Assembly: GCF_900172265.1 (NCBI RefSeq)
Contig: NZ_FWFK01000006.1
Location: 62,001 to 126,000, forward strand
Direction of reading: 5' to 3'
Origin: Roseivivax jejudonensis
GTDB lineage: Bacteria; Pseudomonadota; Alphaproteobacteria; Rhodobacterales; Rhodobacteraceae
Length of the DNA stretch: 64,000 bases
Position 1 is the stretch's first letter. Each line of letters opens with the position of its first letter. Of this stretch, positions 52,086 through 59,409 are shown in pieces. Made by a program: the position numbers and the translations under genes. The notes beneath the pieces were generated by a model, which worked only from the letters and a program-made list of their open reading frames with translations, was not told the DNA's origin and ran no database searches.

Positions 52086-53060
52086 TCAGGCGGGCAGGCG
52101 GGCGCGGCAGGCCGACAGGCCCGCCCGCAGCGCGTCGGGGTCGAGGTTGCGGCCGATGAAGACGAGCCGCGAGCGATGCGGCGGTGGCGTTTCCCAGGGC
52201 GTGGTGAAATCGCCCTCGAGCAGCATGTGCACCGCCTGCACCACGAGCCGTCGCTCGTCGCCGGCGGCCCAGAGGATCCCCTTGGTGCGCAGGATGTCCT
52301 CGCCGCGGACGCTCAGAAGCTCGGTCAGCCAGGCCTCCACCGCGACCGGGTCCAGCGGCGTGTCCTCGGTCAGCGACACCGACCCGATGCCCGAGACGTG
52401 GTCGTGCCCGTGGGCGTGGTCGTGGTCGTCCAGTGGCTCCAGCCGCTCGGCGACCCGGTCGAGGTCGAAGCCGTGGGTGTCGAGAAGCGCGCCCGGATCG
52501 ACGCGTCCGCGGTCGATCCGGTGGATCGGTGCGAAGCGGTTGAGCGCGCGCAGGCGGGTCTCGGCGGTATCCGGGTCGGGCGCGTCGGACGCCTTGTTGA
52601 GCAGGATGACGCTCGCCAGCGCGGCCTGCTCGGCGGCGTCGCGGTGCTCCGCCACCTGTGCGGCGACGTGGTGCGCGTCGGCCACCGTGACCACGGCGTC
52701 GAGCCGGCACTGCGCCGCCAGCACCTGGTCGGCGGTGAAGGTCTGGATGACCGGCGAGGGATTGGCCACGCCGGTCGTCTCGATGACGATCCCGTCGAGC
52801 TCCGCCGCGCGGTCCAGGAGCCGCCGCAGCGTGCGGATCAGGTCGCCCCGCACGACGCAGCAGATGCAGCCCGAGCTCAGCTCGATCAGCTCCTCGTCGC
52901 CGCTCTCGATCAGGTCGCCGTCGATCCCCGCCTCGCCGAACTCGTTGACGATCACCGCCAGCCGGCGCGTGTCCTGCGCGAGCAGGTGATTGACCAGCGT
53001 CGTCTTGCCGGCGCCGAGATAACCGGTCACCACCGTGACGGGGAGGCGGGCATCCTCCAC
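52086..53060 (-). CDS. CobW/COG0523 family GTPase (metal chaperone type)
   Basis: A 324-residue G3E GTPase: Walker A GYLGAGKTT (about 13-21), the metal-binding CxCC motif in SSGCICCVV (about 63-71), Walker B region IVIETTGVANP, and a guanine-specificity segment LLNKAS where Asp is expected after NKx. A His/Asp-rich loop DDHDHAHGHDH (about 207-217) adds metal-binding capacity. The family delivers zinc, iron or cobalt to target proteins. The GTG start at 53060 is 4 bases after the zinc dehydrogenase stop, so it may load that enzyme or another metalloenzyme of the pathway. Confidence 0.88.
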   Translation of the reverse strand: MEDARLPVTVVTGYLGAGKTTLVNHLLAQDTRRLAVIVNEFGEAGIDGDLIESGDEELIELSSGCICCVVRGDLIRTLRRLLDRAAELDGIVIETTGVANPSPVIQTFTADQVLAAQCRLDAVVTVADAHHVAAQVAEHRDAAEQAALASVILLNKASDAPDPDTAETRLRALNRFAPIHRIDRGRVDPGALLDTHGFDLDRVAERLEPLDDHDHAHGHDHVSGIGSVSLTEDTPLDPVAVEAWLTELLSVRGEDILRTKGILWAAGDERRLVVQAVHMLLEGDFTTPWETPPPHRSRLVFIGRNLDPDALRAGLSACRARLPA

Positions 53061-53064
53061 CGCG

Positions 53065-54171
53065 TCATTCCCAGGGCATCAGCGAGACGTGGATCGTCTC
53101 TCCGGAGGCGCCGACGGCCTTGATCGCGTCGTGGGTCTGTTCCAGCCCGAAGCGGTGGGTGGTGATGAGGTCGAGCGGGAAGCGGTCGGAGTTGAGCTGC
53201 TGCAGGCCGAGCTCGCAGCTTTCGTAGTTGTGCCCGCGCGCGGCCTTCACCGTGATGTACTTGTTGGCGATCTTGCCGAACGGGAAGTTCGGGAACTCCG
53301 CCAGCCCCTCGCCCTGGATCAGCAGCGTGCCGCCCTTGCGCTTGAGCGCCTCGATGCCGAGCAGCGTGGGAATCGTGCCCGCCCCGGCTGTGCAGTCGAG
53401 CGCCACGTCCACGCCCTCGCCGCCGGTGATCGCGCTGATCCGCTCGAGCGGGTCCTCCTCCTCGACGTTGATCGTGTGGTCGGCACCGAGCTGCCTGGCG
53501 ACCTCGAGGCGCTTTTCGTCCTTCGACGTGCCGGTGACGATGATCAGCGACGCGCCGGCCTGCTTGCAGGCGACGACCTGGCTCAGCCCCTGCTGGCCGG
53601 GCCCCTGCACCAGAACGCGCGAATTGTAGCCGACCCCGCAGTCGAACAGCGCCCACTGGATGCCGTTGGCCATCGGCGTGACGACACCGGCGAGTTCGGC
53701 CGACAGCCCGTCGGGCACCTTGTGCAGCACGGCGTTCCACGGCAGGTACATGTACTGCGCGAAGCCGCCCCAGAGATGCGGCGCCCGCGTCATCGGCGTG
53801 TAGCCGAAGCGGATGCCCTCGGGGTTCTTGCGCCAGTCCGTGGCGATGCAGAGCCGGTAGTCGCCGCGGTGGCAATGTTCGCAGTTCATGCAGCCCACGT
53901 AATGCTCGGCGAAGACGAGGTCGCCCTCCTTCAGGCCGCGCCGCTTCTGGAAGGTCTTGCCGGCCTTGGCGATGCGGCCGATGTTCTCGTGACCCATGAT
54001 CACCGGCTCGTCGATCGGCGGCTTGGAATAGAACTTCACGTCCGTCCCGCAGATGCCCGCCACCTCGACCTTGAGCAGCGCCGCGTCGTCGGGCACGTCG
54101 GGCATGTCGAACTCGCGGAACTCGGTCACCTCCGGGGCGGTGCGGACCGCGGCAACTACTTTCTCGGCCAA
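53065..54171 (-). CDS. Zinc-dependent medium-chain alcohol dehydrogenase
   Basis: A 368-residue MDR protein. Catalytic zinc ligands: Cys in AGICGTDVKFY and His-Glu in MGHENIGR; structural zinc: CMNCEHCHRGDYRLC (four Cys). The cofactor fold follows with LVQGPGQQGLSQ, a variant of GxGxxG. The TTG start at 54171 is chosen because GGAGGA lies 9 bases upstream; an ATG at 54228 would overlap the operator at 54232. It heads the operon with CobW, ligK and ligJ, so it probably oxidises an alcohol or dihydrodiol of the same pathway. Confidence 0.85.
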   Translation of the reverse strand: MAEKVVAAVRTAPEVTEFREFDMPDVPDDAALLKVEVAGICGTDVKFYSKPPIDEPVIMGHENIGRIAKAGKTFQKRRGLKEGDLVFAEHYVGCMNCEHCHRGDYRLCIATDWRKNPEGIRFGYTPMTRAPHLWGGFAQYMYLPWNAVLHKVPDGLSAELAGVVTPMANGIQWALFDCGVGYNSRVLVQGPGQQGLSQVVACKQAGASLIIVTGTSKDEKRLEVARQLGADHTINVEEEDPLERISAITGGEGVDVALDCTAGAGTIPTLLGIEALKRKGGTLLIQGEGLAEFPNFPFGKIANKYITVKAARGHNYESCELGLQQLNSDRFPLDLITTHRFGLEQTHDAIKAVGASGETIHVSLMPWE

Positions 54172-54231
54172 GGGCGGGCTCCTCCGTCTCTGTCGTTGAC
54201 GAAGGGGTAGCAAAGAGCCAGACTGCATTCA

Positions 54232-54249
54232 AGAACGTGGTTCCGCATG
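54232..54249. promoter_or_regulatory. Operator candidate AGAACGTGGTTCCGCATG in divergent promoter
   Basis: Differs by one base from the 18-base motif at 46499-46516 and, on the other strand, 7136-7153. It is followed at once by TTCCG-CATGA-CGGAA (54241-54255), a second overlapping palindrome. It lies between the dehydrogenase operon (-) and the 96-residue protein (+), so it can control both. Confidence 0.6.
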
Positions 54250-54283
54250 ACGGAACAATGAGGCGAAGACCCCGGGGAGGGCG

Positions 54284-54574
54284 ATGTTCCAGAGGCTGTC
54301 GGGCGATCCCGCGACGCTGCCGCACCTGCGGCGGATCGAGTCGGCGGTGCGCGCGCGCTTCGGCGTGCCCGACGACGCGCTCGTGCTGGTGCGCGAGGAG
54401 CGCACGCGGCTGCCGGGCGTTCCCGCGCGCGAGACGCTGGTGCGCTTCTGGATCGGCCACGCGCGCTACCGCCTGCGGGTGTTCAAACCCCTCGCCGAGG
54501 TCGGCGAGGCCGACCTGCCCGTCGCGTGGCTCCTGCCGGGCCTCGTCGACGACGGCGACCCCGATTGCTGCTGA
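54284..54574 (+). CDS. Unknown 96-residue protein
   Basis: A small protein without signal peptide or membrane segment. It has an alternating charged/hydrophobic pattern (RFWIGHARYRLRVFKPL, about 58-74) compatible with a small alpha/beta domain, and ends with Asp-Cys-Cys. I do not recognise a family. A good ribosome site (GGGGAGGG) and a 20-base gap to the following decarboxylase-like gene show it is a real first gene of a two-gene operon. A terminal Cys-Cys could bind metal or sulfur. Confidence 0.65.
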   Translation: MFQRLSGDPATLPHLRRIESAVRARFGVPDDALVLVREERTRLPGVPARETLVRFWIGHARYRLRVFKPLAEVGEADLPVAWLLPGLVDDGDPDCC

Positions 54575-54594
54575 GAGACCCGGAAAGGACGACC

Positions 54595-55539
54595 ATGCCC
54601 AAGACCCGCCTGAGCGCCGTGAGCCGCACGCAGGGAAACAACCGCGCGCTGAAGGAGGGGGCGGTCGGCCTGCCCGATTTCGAGCTCGACTTCGAGGAGG
54701 TGAACCCGCTGCCGCGCGCCTTCCGCCGCATGGTGCGCGAGGGCGCCTACGACGTCTCGGAAATGGCGCTGACGACGTTTCTCTGCGCGCGCGCGCACGG
54801 CGCGCCGCTGACCGGGCTGCCGATCTTCCTGGTGCGCGACTTCCACCACAAGTCGATGGCGATGAACGCCGCCGCTTGCCTGTCCGGCCCGAAGGATCTC
54901 GAGGGCCGCCGCGTCGGCGTGATGCGCGGCTACACCGTGACCACCGGCGTCTGGGCCCGCACCATCCTCGCCGAGGAGCACGGCGTCGATCTCGGCCAGG
55001 TGACCTGGGCGCGATCGGACGACGAGCACGTGGCGAGCTTCGTGCCGCCGCCGAACGTCGAGGAGCTGGGCGGCGAGGGGTCGCTGGAGGACCAGATCCG
55101 CGCCGGCGACCCGGTCGCCGGGGTCGGCCTGCCGGCAAAAGGCGAGGGCCTCGTGCCGGTGATCGCCGATCCGTTCGAGGCCGGCCTCGCCGCCTGCCGC
55201 GACCGCGGCTTCTATCCGATCAATCACCTCGTCGTGGTCCGCGACGACGTGCTGGCGGCGCATCCCGGCCTCGCGGATCAGCTCTTCGACGCCTTCGCCG
55301 CGTCGCGCGATCTCTACCTCGCCGATCTCGCGGCCGGGCGCATCGCCGAGCCCGCGCCGACCGACCGCGTGCACGCGGCGGTGAGCGCCGCCGGCCACGC
55401 GCCGCTGCCCTACGGGATCGCGCCCAACCGCGCCGTGCTCGAGACGCTGATGGCCCAGGCGGTCGCGCAGCGCATCGTCGACGCGCCGATCCCGCTCGAG
55501 GATCTCTTCGCCCCCGAGCTCCACGACCGTGCCGCCTGA
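54595..55539 (+). CDS. 4,5-dihydroxyphthalate decarboxylase-like protein (divergent copy)
   Basis: A 314-residue protein of the Pht5/ABC-binding-protein-like fold without signal peptide. RRMVREGAYDVSEMALTTFL and PIFLVRDFHHKSMAMN parallel MLRNREFDVSEMSMSSYL and PVFPSRFFRHSCIYVN of the 57319 protein, so the two are paralogues. In Pht5 this fold decarboxylates 4,5-dihydroxyphthalate to protocatechuate. The lower similarity suggests another substrate. The ATG follows GGAAAGGAC and is preferred to an upstream in-frame ATG. Confidence 0.8.
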   Translation: MPKTRLSAVSRTQGNNRALKEGAVGLPDFELDFEEVNPLPRAFRRMVREGAYDVSEMALTTFLCARAHGAPLTGLPIFLVRDFHHKSMAMNAAACLSGPKDLEGRRVGVMRGYTVTTGVWARTILAEEHGVDLGQVTWARSDDEHVASFVPPPNVEELGGEGSLEDQIRAGDPVAGVGLPAKGEGLVPVIADPFEAGLAACRDRGFYPINHLVVVRDDVLAAHPGLADQLFDAFAASRDLYLADLAAGRIAEPAPTDRVHAAVSAAGHAPLPYGIAPNRAVLETLMAQAVAQRIVDAPIPLEDLFAPELHDRAA

Positions 55540-55604
55540 CGCCCACACCCCGAACCGCCCCGGGCGCCGGCTCTTCTTCTTGGCGCAAGTACTCCGGGGG
55601 TGAA

Positions 55605-55638
55605 TTGGCCGCAGGCCAAGAGGGGGCAGCGCCCCCTC
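55605..55638. terminator. Double hairpin between convergent genes, possible dispersed intergenic repeat
   Basis: TTGGCC-GCA-GGCCAA is followed immediately by GAGGGGGC-AGC-GCCCCCTC, two perfect stems in a row between the stops at 55539 (+) and 55648 (-). The surrounding text from about 55571 (CTTCTTCTTGGCGCAAGTAC) looks unlike the rest of the region. I recall similar intergenic strings from rhodobacterial genomes, but cannot check that here. Confidence 0.6.
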
Positions 55639-55647
55639 ACGCACCCC

Positions 55648-56499
55648 TCAGCCCGCCGCGCGCAGGAAGTCGAGCACGCGCGCCGGGGCGGTCTCCTCGG
55701 TCTGGGCGTCGGGGGGGACATCCCAGTATTCCGCGCCGGACAGGCATTCGTGCATGTAGCGCGCCGCGGAGGTGGCGTGGAAGCCGTCGGCGCCGGGCAC
55801 CACGAGGGCGGGGATCGACAGGCGCATCAGGTCCTCGGGCTCGGCGCCGGGCGAGGTGTCGCGGTCGATCAGGCCGCGCATCATGCCGCGGACCGTCAGC
55901 AGGTAGCGCTCGAGGTCGAGCGCCGCATATTCCGCCGCGAAGCTGTCCGAGTTGCGGATCGGCTGGCCCCAGGGCCCGCCGCGCGGGTCGCCCGAGAAGT
56001 TCTTGTCGTGGCTCTTCACCAGGTCGACGACCGCCTGCAGCCCGTTCTCCTCGGCGAAGGCGAGGTGGCGGGCGAAGCGCTGGTGCCCGGAGATGCGGTA
56101 GTTGGCGCCGCCCACGGGCCAGTAATGCACCATCGAGATCACGCGGTGGGGCAGGGTCGCGGCGAAGGCCGAGACCGGGCAGCAGCCCATGCATCCGCCC
56201 ATCAGGTGCGCGCGATCGTGCCCGAGATGATCGAGAAGCCCCGCGCCCTGGCGCACGTAGTGGTCCCAGGTGACGCGCTCGACCCGGCCGCCCGACTGGC
56301 CGTTCTCGCGCCGGTCGAACAGGATGCAGGTGAAGTGCCGGGGCAGGTGATCCAGCAGGCGGATGCGCTTGTAGACGCCGAGGTCCGTCCATTTCTCGAT
56401 CCGGGCGTCGAAGCCGCCGGGCGAGAACATCAGCAGCGGCGGTCCCTCGCCCGTCACCTCGTAGCGCGTCGAAATTCCGTCGATCTCGGCGAACGGCAT
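55648..56499 (-). CDS. Alpha/beta hydrolase with cysteine at the nucleophile position
   Basis: A 283-residue alpha/beta hydrolase. The nucleophile elbow reads HLMGGCMGCCPV, that is Gly-x-Cys-x-Gly, so Cys replaces the usual Ser. The oxyanion region is FSPGGFDAR, and candidate acid and His are in VPGADGFHAT. Cys nucleophiles are known in dienelactone hydrolase. The ATG at 56499 is the last before the conserved domain, 4 bases after the PanB-like stop. It closes the IclR-reductase-decarboxylase-PanB operon and may hydrolyse a lactone or ring-cleavage product. Confidence 0.83.
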   Translation of the reverse strand: MPFAEIDGISTRYEVTGEGPPLLMFSPGGFDARIEKWTDLGVYKRIRLLDHLPRHFTCILFDRRENGQSGGRVERVTWDHYVRQGAGLLDHLGHDRAHLMGGCMGCCPVSAFAATLPHRVISMVHYWPVGGANYRISGHQRFARHLAFAEENGLQAVVDLVKSHDKNFSGDPRGGPWGQPIRNSDSFAAEYAALDLERYLLTVRGMMRGLIDRDTSPGAEPEDLMRLSIPALVVPGADGFHATSAARYMHECLSGAEYWDVPPDAQTEETAPARVLDFLRAAG

Positions 56500-56503
56500 G
56501 GCG

Positions 56504-57322
56504 TTACCTCCCCGGCTGTCCCTTGATCTGGCGCGCGTCGCGCACGTCGCCGGCGCATTCGGCCAGCGCGTCGTGCATGATCTGCGCCACGTTGGCGTAG
56601 CCCTTGGCCTCCTGGCCGACGAGGCTCGCGTCGTACCCAACCGCGGCCTGCGCGAGCCGCACCCGGCCGTCGAGCCAGGGCCCGCCGCCGAAGCCGCCGA
56701 TCACCGGGATCGACACCGCCTCGACGACCTTGGGCCCGACGACGGGCCCCGAATTGGTGAAGTCGAGCAGGACCGCGCCGGCGGCTTCGAGCATCCGGGC
56801 CTCCTCGATCATCCGCGCCTCCATCCCGGCGACGAGGTCGGACCCGGCCTTGGCCTGGTTCTCGTAGGGGATGCCCATCGCCAGGGCGGTCTGCGGCGTC
56901 AGGCCGAACTGCGCCCAGACCGGGATGCCCGCGCGGGCGAGCGCGCTGACCGCCTCGGGGTAGTCCGCCGCGCCGTCGAGCTTCAGCAGGTCGATGCCGG
57001 CCTCCTTGACCAGCCGGATGCCGGCGCGCACGGCGGCGTCGACGCCCTCCTGCAGCGGACCGTAGGGAAAGTCGGCGGAGAGCAGCGCGCGTTTCACGCC
57101 GCGGCGGGCGGCCTTGGTGACGATCACCATCTCGTCCATGGTGATCTCGAACATGGTGTCGCGGCCCCAGAGGTTCTTGCCCACGGTGTCGCCCACCGAC
57201 ACGATCTCGGCGCCGATGCCGTCGGCGATCGCGGCCATGTGGGTGTCCCAGCAGACGACGCCGAAGATCTTCTGGCCGTCGCGCTTCATCTGGTGCAGCC
57301 GCGGGATGGTGACGCCGCTCAT
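56504..57322 (-). CDS. PanB-like lyase/aldolase (ketopantoate hydroxymethyltransferase superfamily)
   Basis: A 272-residue protein aligned by eye with PanB: VSVGDTVG matches the magnesium Asp region (VGDSLG), SADFPY matches LADLPF, and FGLTPQ matches LGLTPQ. But the residues equivalent to the metal-ligand Glu (KxEGG, here KLDGA) and the catalytic Glu (here LLDFTN) are Asp. It is therefore a diverged member, probably an aldolase or lyase on a catabolic intermediate rather than a pantothenate enzyme. Its start overlaps the decarboxylase stop (ATGA). Confidence 0.78.
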   Translation of the reverse strand: MSGVTIPRLHQMKRDGQKIFGVVCWDTHMAAIADGIGAEIVSVGDTVGKNLWGRDTMFEITMDEMVIVTKAARRGVKRALLSADFPYGPLQEGVDAAVRAGIRLVKEAGIDLLKLDGAADYPEAVSALARAGIPVWAQFGLTPQTALAMGIPYENQAKAGSDLVAGMEARMIEEARMLEAAGAVLLDFTNSGPVVGPKVVEAVSIPVIGGFGGGPWLDGRVRLAQAAVGYDASLVGQEAKGYANVAQIMHDALAECAGDVRDARQIKGQPGR

Positions 57323-58305
57323 ATGACGAACTCCTCGAGGGTTTCGGGTGCGAACATGTCGTCGACCGACAGCTTGTGCGGGCTCAGCCCCTGTTCGTGG
57401 TGGTAGCGCAGGAAGGTGTCGAGCGTGGCGCGGTTGGGCTCCACGCCGTAGGGCCAGAAATCGTCGCCCATCGTGTCGAAGGTCTCTTCCACGTGGGCGT
57501 TGAACCACGGCAGCATCCCCTTGAGCGCCGCGGTCTCCTTCAGGCCCTCGTAGGTCAGGCGCTGCGCCTCGCGGAACGCCTGGAACAGGTTCATGGCGAT
57601 CCAGCGGTTGGCCTCGTAGACCTCGCGGCGGATGGCGACGACGTGCATGATCGGGAAGATCCCGGTGTCGCGCCAGTAGGCCTTTTCGACCTCGACGTAG
57701 TCGGGAAAGAGCCGTTTCACCCTCACCCCGTCGTAGGTCGAGGGCTTGCGCGCGGTGTGAAAGGCGTCGATCCGGCCGTCGGCGAGCATCTGCGCCAGCG
57801 TGTCGGTGGGGCCGATCCGCTCCACCCGGAAATTCGGCGGCAGGTCGAGCGGCACCTTTTCCTGGCGGTTGGGCTCTTCCTCGCCGCCGGTGACGTAGGT
57901 CGGCCCGTCCACCGGCACGCCGTAATGGTCCGACAGGATCCCGCGGATCCAGACCGGCGCGGTCATCTGGTATTCGGGGCAGCCGAAGCGCTTGCCGACG
58001 AGGTCCGCCGGGCTGTCGATGCCGGCGTCCGCGTTCACGTAGATGCACGAGTGGCGGAAGAAGCGGCTGGGAAAGACCGGGATCGCCACGAACGGGCGGT
58101 CGGGCTTGGTCAGCGACACGAGGTAGGACGACATCGACATCTCGGAGACGTCGAATTCGCGGTTGCGCAACATGCGGAAGAAGGTTTCCTCGACCACCAT
58201 GTTGAGGAACGTCAGGTCGATCCCCTCGGGCCGCACGCGGCCGTCCATCAGCGCCTGGACACGGTCGTAGTCCCAGCAGCCGAGCGTGAGTGGCAGATTT
58301 GGCAT
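57319..58305 (-). CDS. 4,5-dihydroxyphthalate decarboxylase family protein
   Basis: A 328-residue protein without signal peptide, of the family that decarboxylates 4,5-dihydroxyphthalate to protocatechuate (Pht5). Visible family text: LGCWDYDRVQALMDG at the start, REFDVSEMSMSSYL (about 50), FRHSCIYVN (about 88), and PYGVEPNRATLDTFLRYHHEQGL near the C-terminus. With a phthalate-dioxygenase-like oxygenase and LigJ/LigK in the window, a phthalate-type route is consistent. It lies between the reductase and the PanB-like gene. The fold is shared with periplasmic binding proteins, so annotation as a transporter part would be wrong here. Confidence 0.85.
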   Translation of the reverse strand: MPNLPLTLGCWDYDRVQALMDGRVRPEGIDLTFLNMVVEETFFRMLRNREFDVSEMSMSSYLVSLTKPDRPFVAIPVFPSRFFRHSCIYVNADAGIDSPADLVGKRFGCPEYQMTAPVWIRGILSDHYGVPVDGPTYVTGGEEEPNRQEKVPLDLPPNFRVERIGPTDTLAQMLADGRIDAFHTARKPSTYDGVRVKRLFPDYVEVEKAYWRDTGIFPIMHVVAIRREVYEANRWIAMNLFQAFREAQRLTYEGLKETAALKGMLPWFNAHVEETFDTMGDDFWPYGVEPNRATLDTFLRYHHEQGLSPHKLSVDDMFAPETLEEFVI

Positions 58306-58386
58306 GGTCCCTCCCCGGATGCCCGCTGGCCGCGGGTCTGAATGGTCGATGACGTCGGCCGGTCGGCCTCTCGGCCAGCCGCGGCG

Positions 58387-59385
58387 TCAGTAGAATTCGT
58401 CGAAATGCATCCGCTCGGGGGGCAGGCCGGCCTCGTGGGCCATGAGCTGCACCGCCTGGCTCATCGCGGCGGGGCCGGCGAAGTAGAGTTCGCACGCGGC
58501 GAGCGCGTCGCCGAGCGTGTCGCGTGCCACGTCGGGCAGGAGCCCGGTTGCGCCGCTCCAGTCGGCCGAGGGCTCCATCAGCGCGGTGGTGACCGTGACC
58601 TTGGGCGCGAGGTCGCCGCCGAGGACGGTCGCCGGGTCGAAAAGGTCGGCCTCGCTTCGCGCGCCGTAGAGGAGGTGGATCCGGCGGTCGCCGAGCATGC
58701 CGGCCGCGTCGGCGCCGCGGGCGATCGACACCATCGGCGACAGGCCCGAGCCGCCGGCGAGCAGAACGATGTCGCGCGGGCTGTCCTCGCGCAGCCACGC
58801 GGTGCCGTAGGGCCCGTCGAGGGTGACCGTGCCGCCGGGTTCGAGCGTGTCGAAGAGATGCGCGGTCACCGCGCCGCCGGGCTTGCGCTTGACGATGAAG
58901 TCCCACGTGCCGTCGCCGGGCAGGTTCGACATCGAGTAGGCGCGGCCGCCGGTGATGCCGGGCGCGCCGATCAGCGCGTATTGCCCGGGGCGGAAGCCGT
59001 CCGCGCCGTCGATGCGGAAGGAGAACTCGGTGAGGTCGTGCGCGACCGGCGTCGCGCTCAGAAGCTCGGCCTCGCGCAGGGCGGGGCGGTCGCGGCTGAC
59101 GGCCTCGGGGTCGGGGCGCAGCTTGATGACGCAATCGACCAGCGGTTCGGCCTGGCAGCCGAGCCAGCGGCCGCGCTTGAGGTCCTTCTTTTCGGACCAC
59201 GCGGGCGGATCGTCGCGGGTGTGGCGCACCTCGCCCTTGATCAGCTGGAACTTGCAGTTCCCGCATTCGCCCACGTTGCACGAATAGGGCACGCCCAGCC
59301 CCGCCCGGAGCGCCGCGCGGAGGATGGTGTCCCCCGGCGCGCACTCGAACTGGGTGCCATCGGACTGCAGCGTGATCGTGGGCAT
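58387..59385 (-). CDS. Reductase component of a ring-hydroxylating oxygenase (2Fe-2S / FAD / NAD)
   Basis: A 332-residue protein with an N-terminal plant-type 2Fe-2S domain (SCNVGECGNCKFQ, about 35-47, with a fourth Cys in WLGCQAEP), an FAD domain (RAYSMSN, about 148) and an NAD domain (LLAGGSGLSPMVSIA, about 208). This order is that of BenC/XylZ-type reductases. It supplies electrons from NADH to the Rieske ferredoxin or oxygenase. It follows the IclR gene by 24 bases. Confidence 0.9.
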   Translation of the reverse strand: MPTITLQSDGTQFECAPGDTILRAALRAGLGVPYSCNVGECGNCKFQLIKGEVRHTRDDPPAWSEKKDLKRGRWLGCQAEPLVDCVIKLRPDPEAVSRDRPALREAELLSATPVAHDLTEFSFRIDGADGFRPGQYALIGAPGITGGRAYSMSNLPGDGTWDFIVKRKPGGAVTAHLFDTLEPGGTVTLDGPYGTAWLREDSPRDIVLLAGGSGLSPMVSIARGADAAGMLGDRRIHLLYGARSEADLFDPATVLGGDLAPKVTVTTALMEPSADWSGATGLLPDVARDTLGDALAACELYFAGPAAMSQAVQLMAHEAGLPPERMHFDEFY

Positions 59386-59409
59386 GGTGCGGGCGGCTCC
59401 TTCGGGCGG

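Noticed and set aside
54595-58305. Annotation of the decarboxylase-like proteins as ABC transporter binding proteins
   Set aside because: They have no signal peptide and no neighbouring ABC membrane genes, and they carry the text typical of the 4,5-dihydroxyphthalate decarboxylase family.
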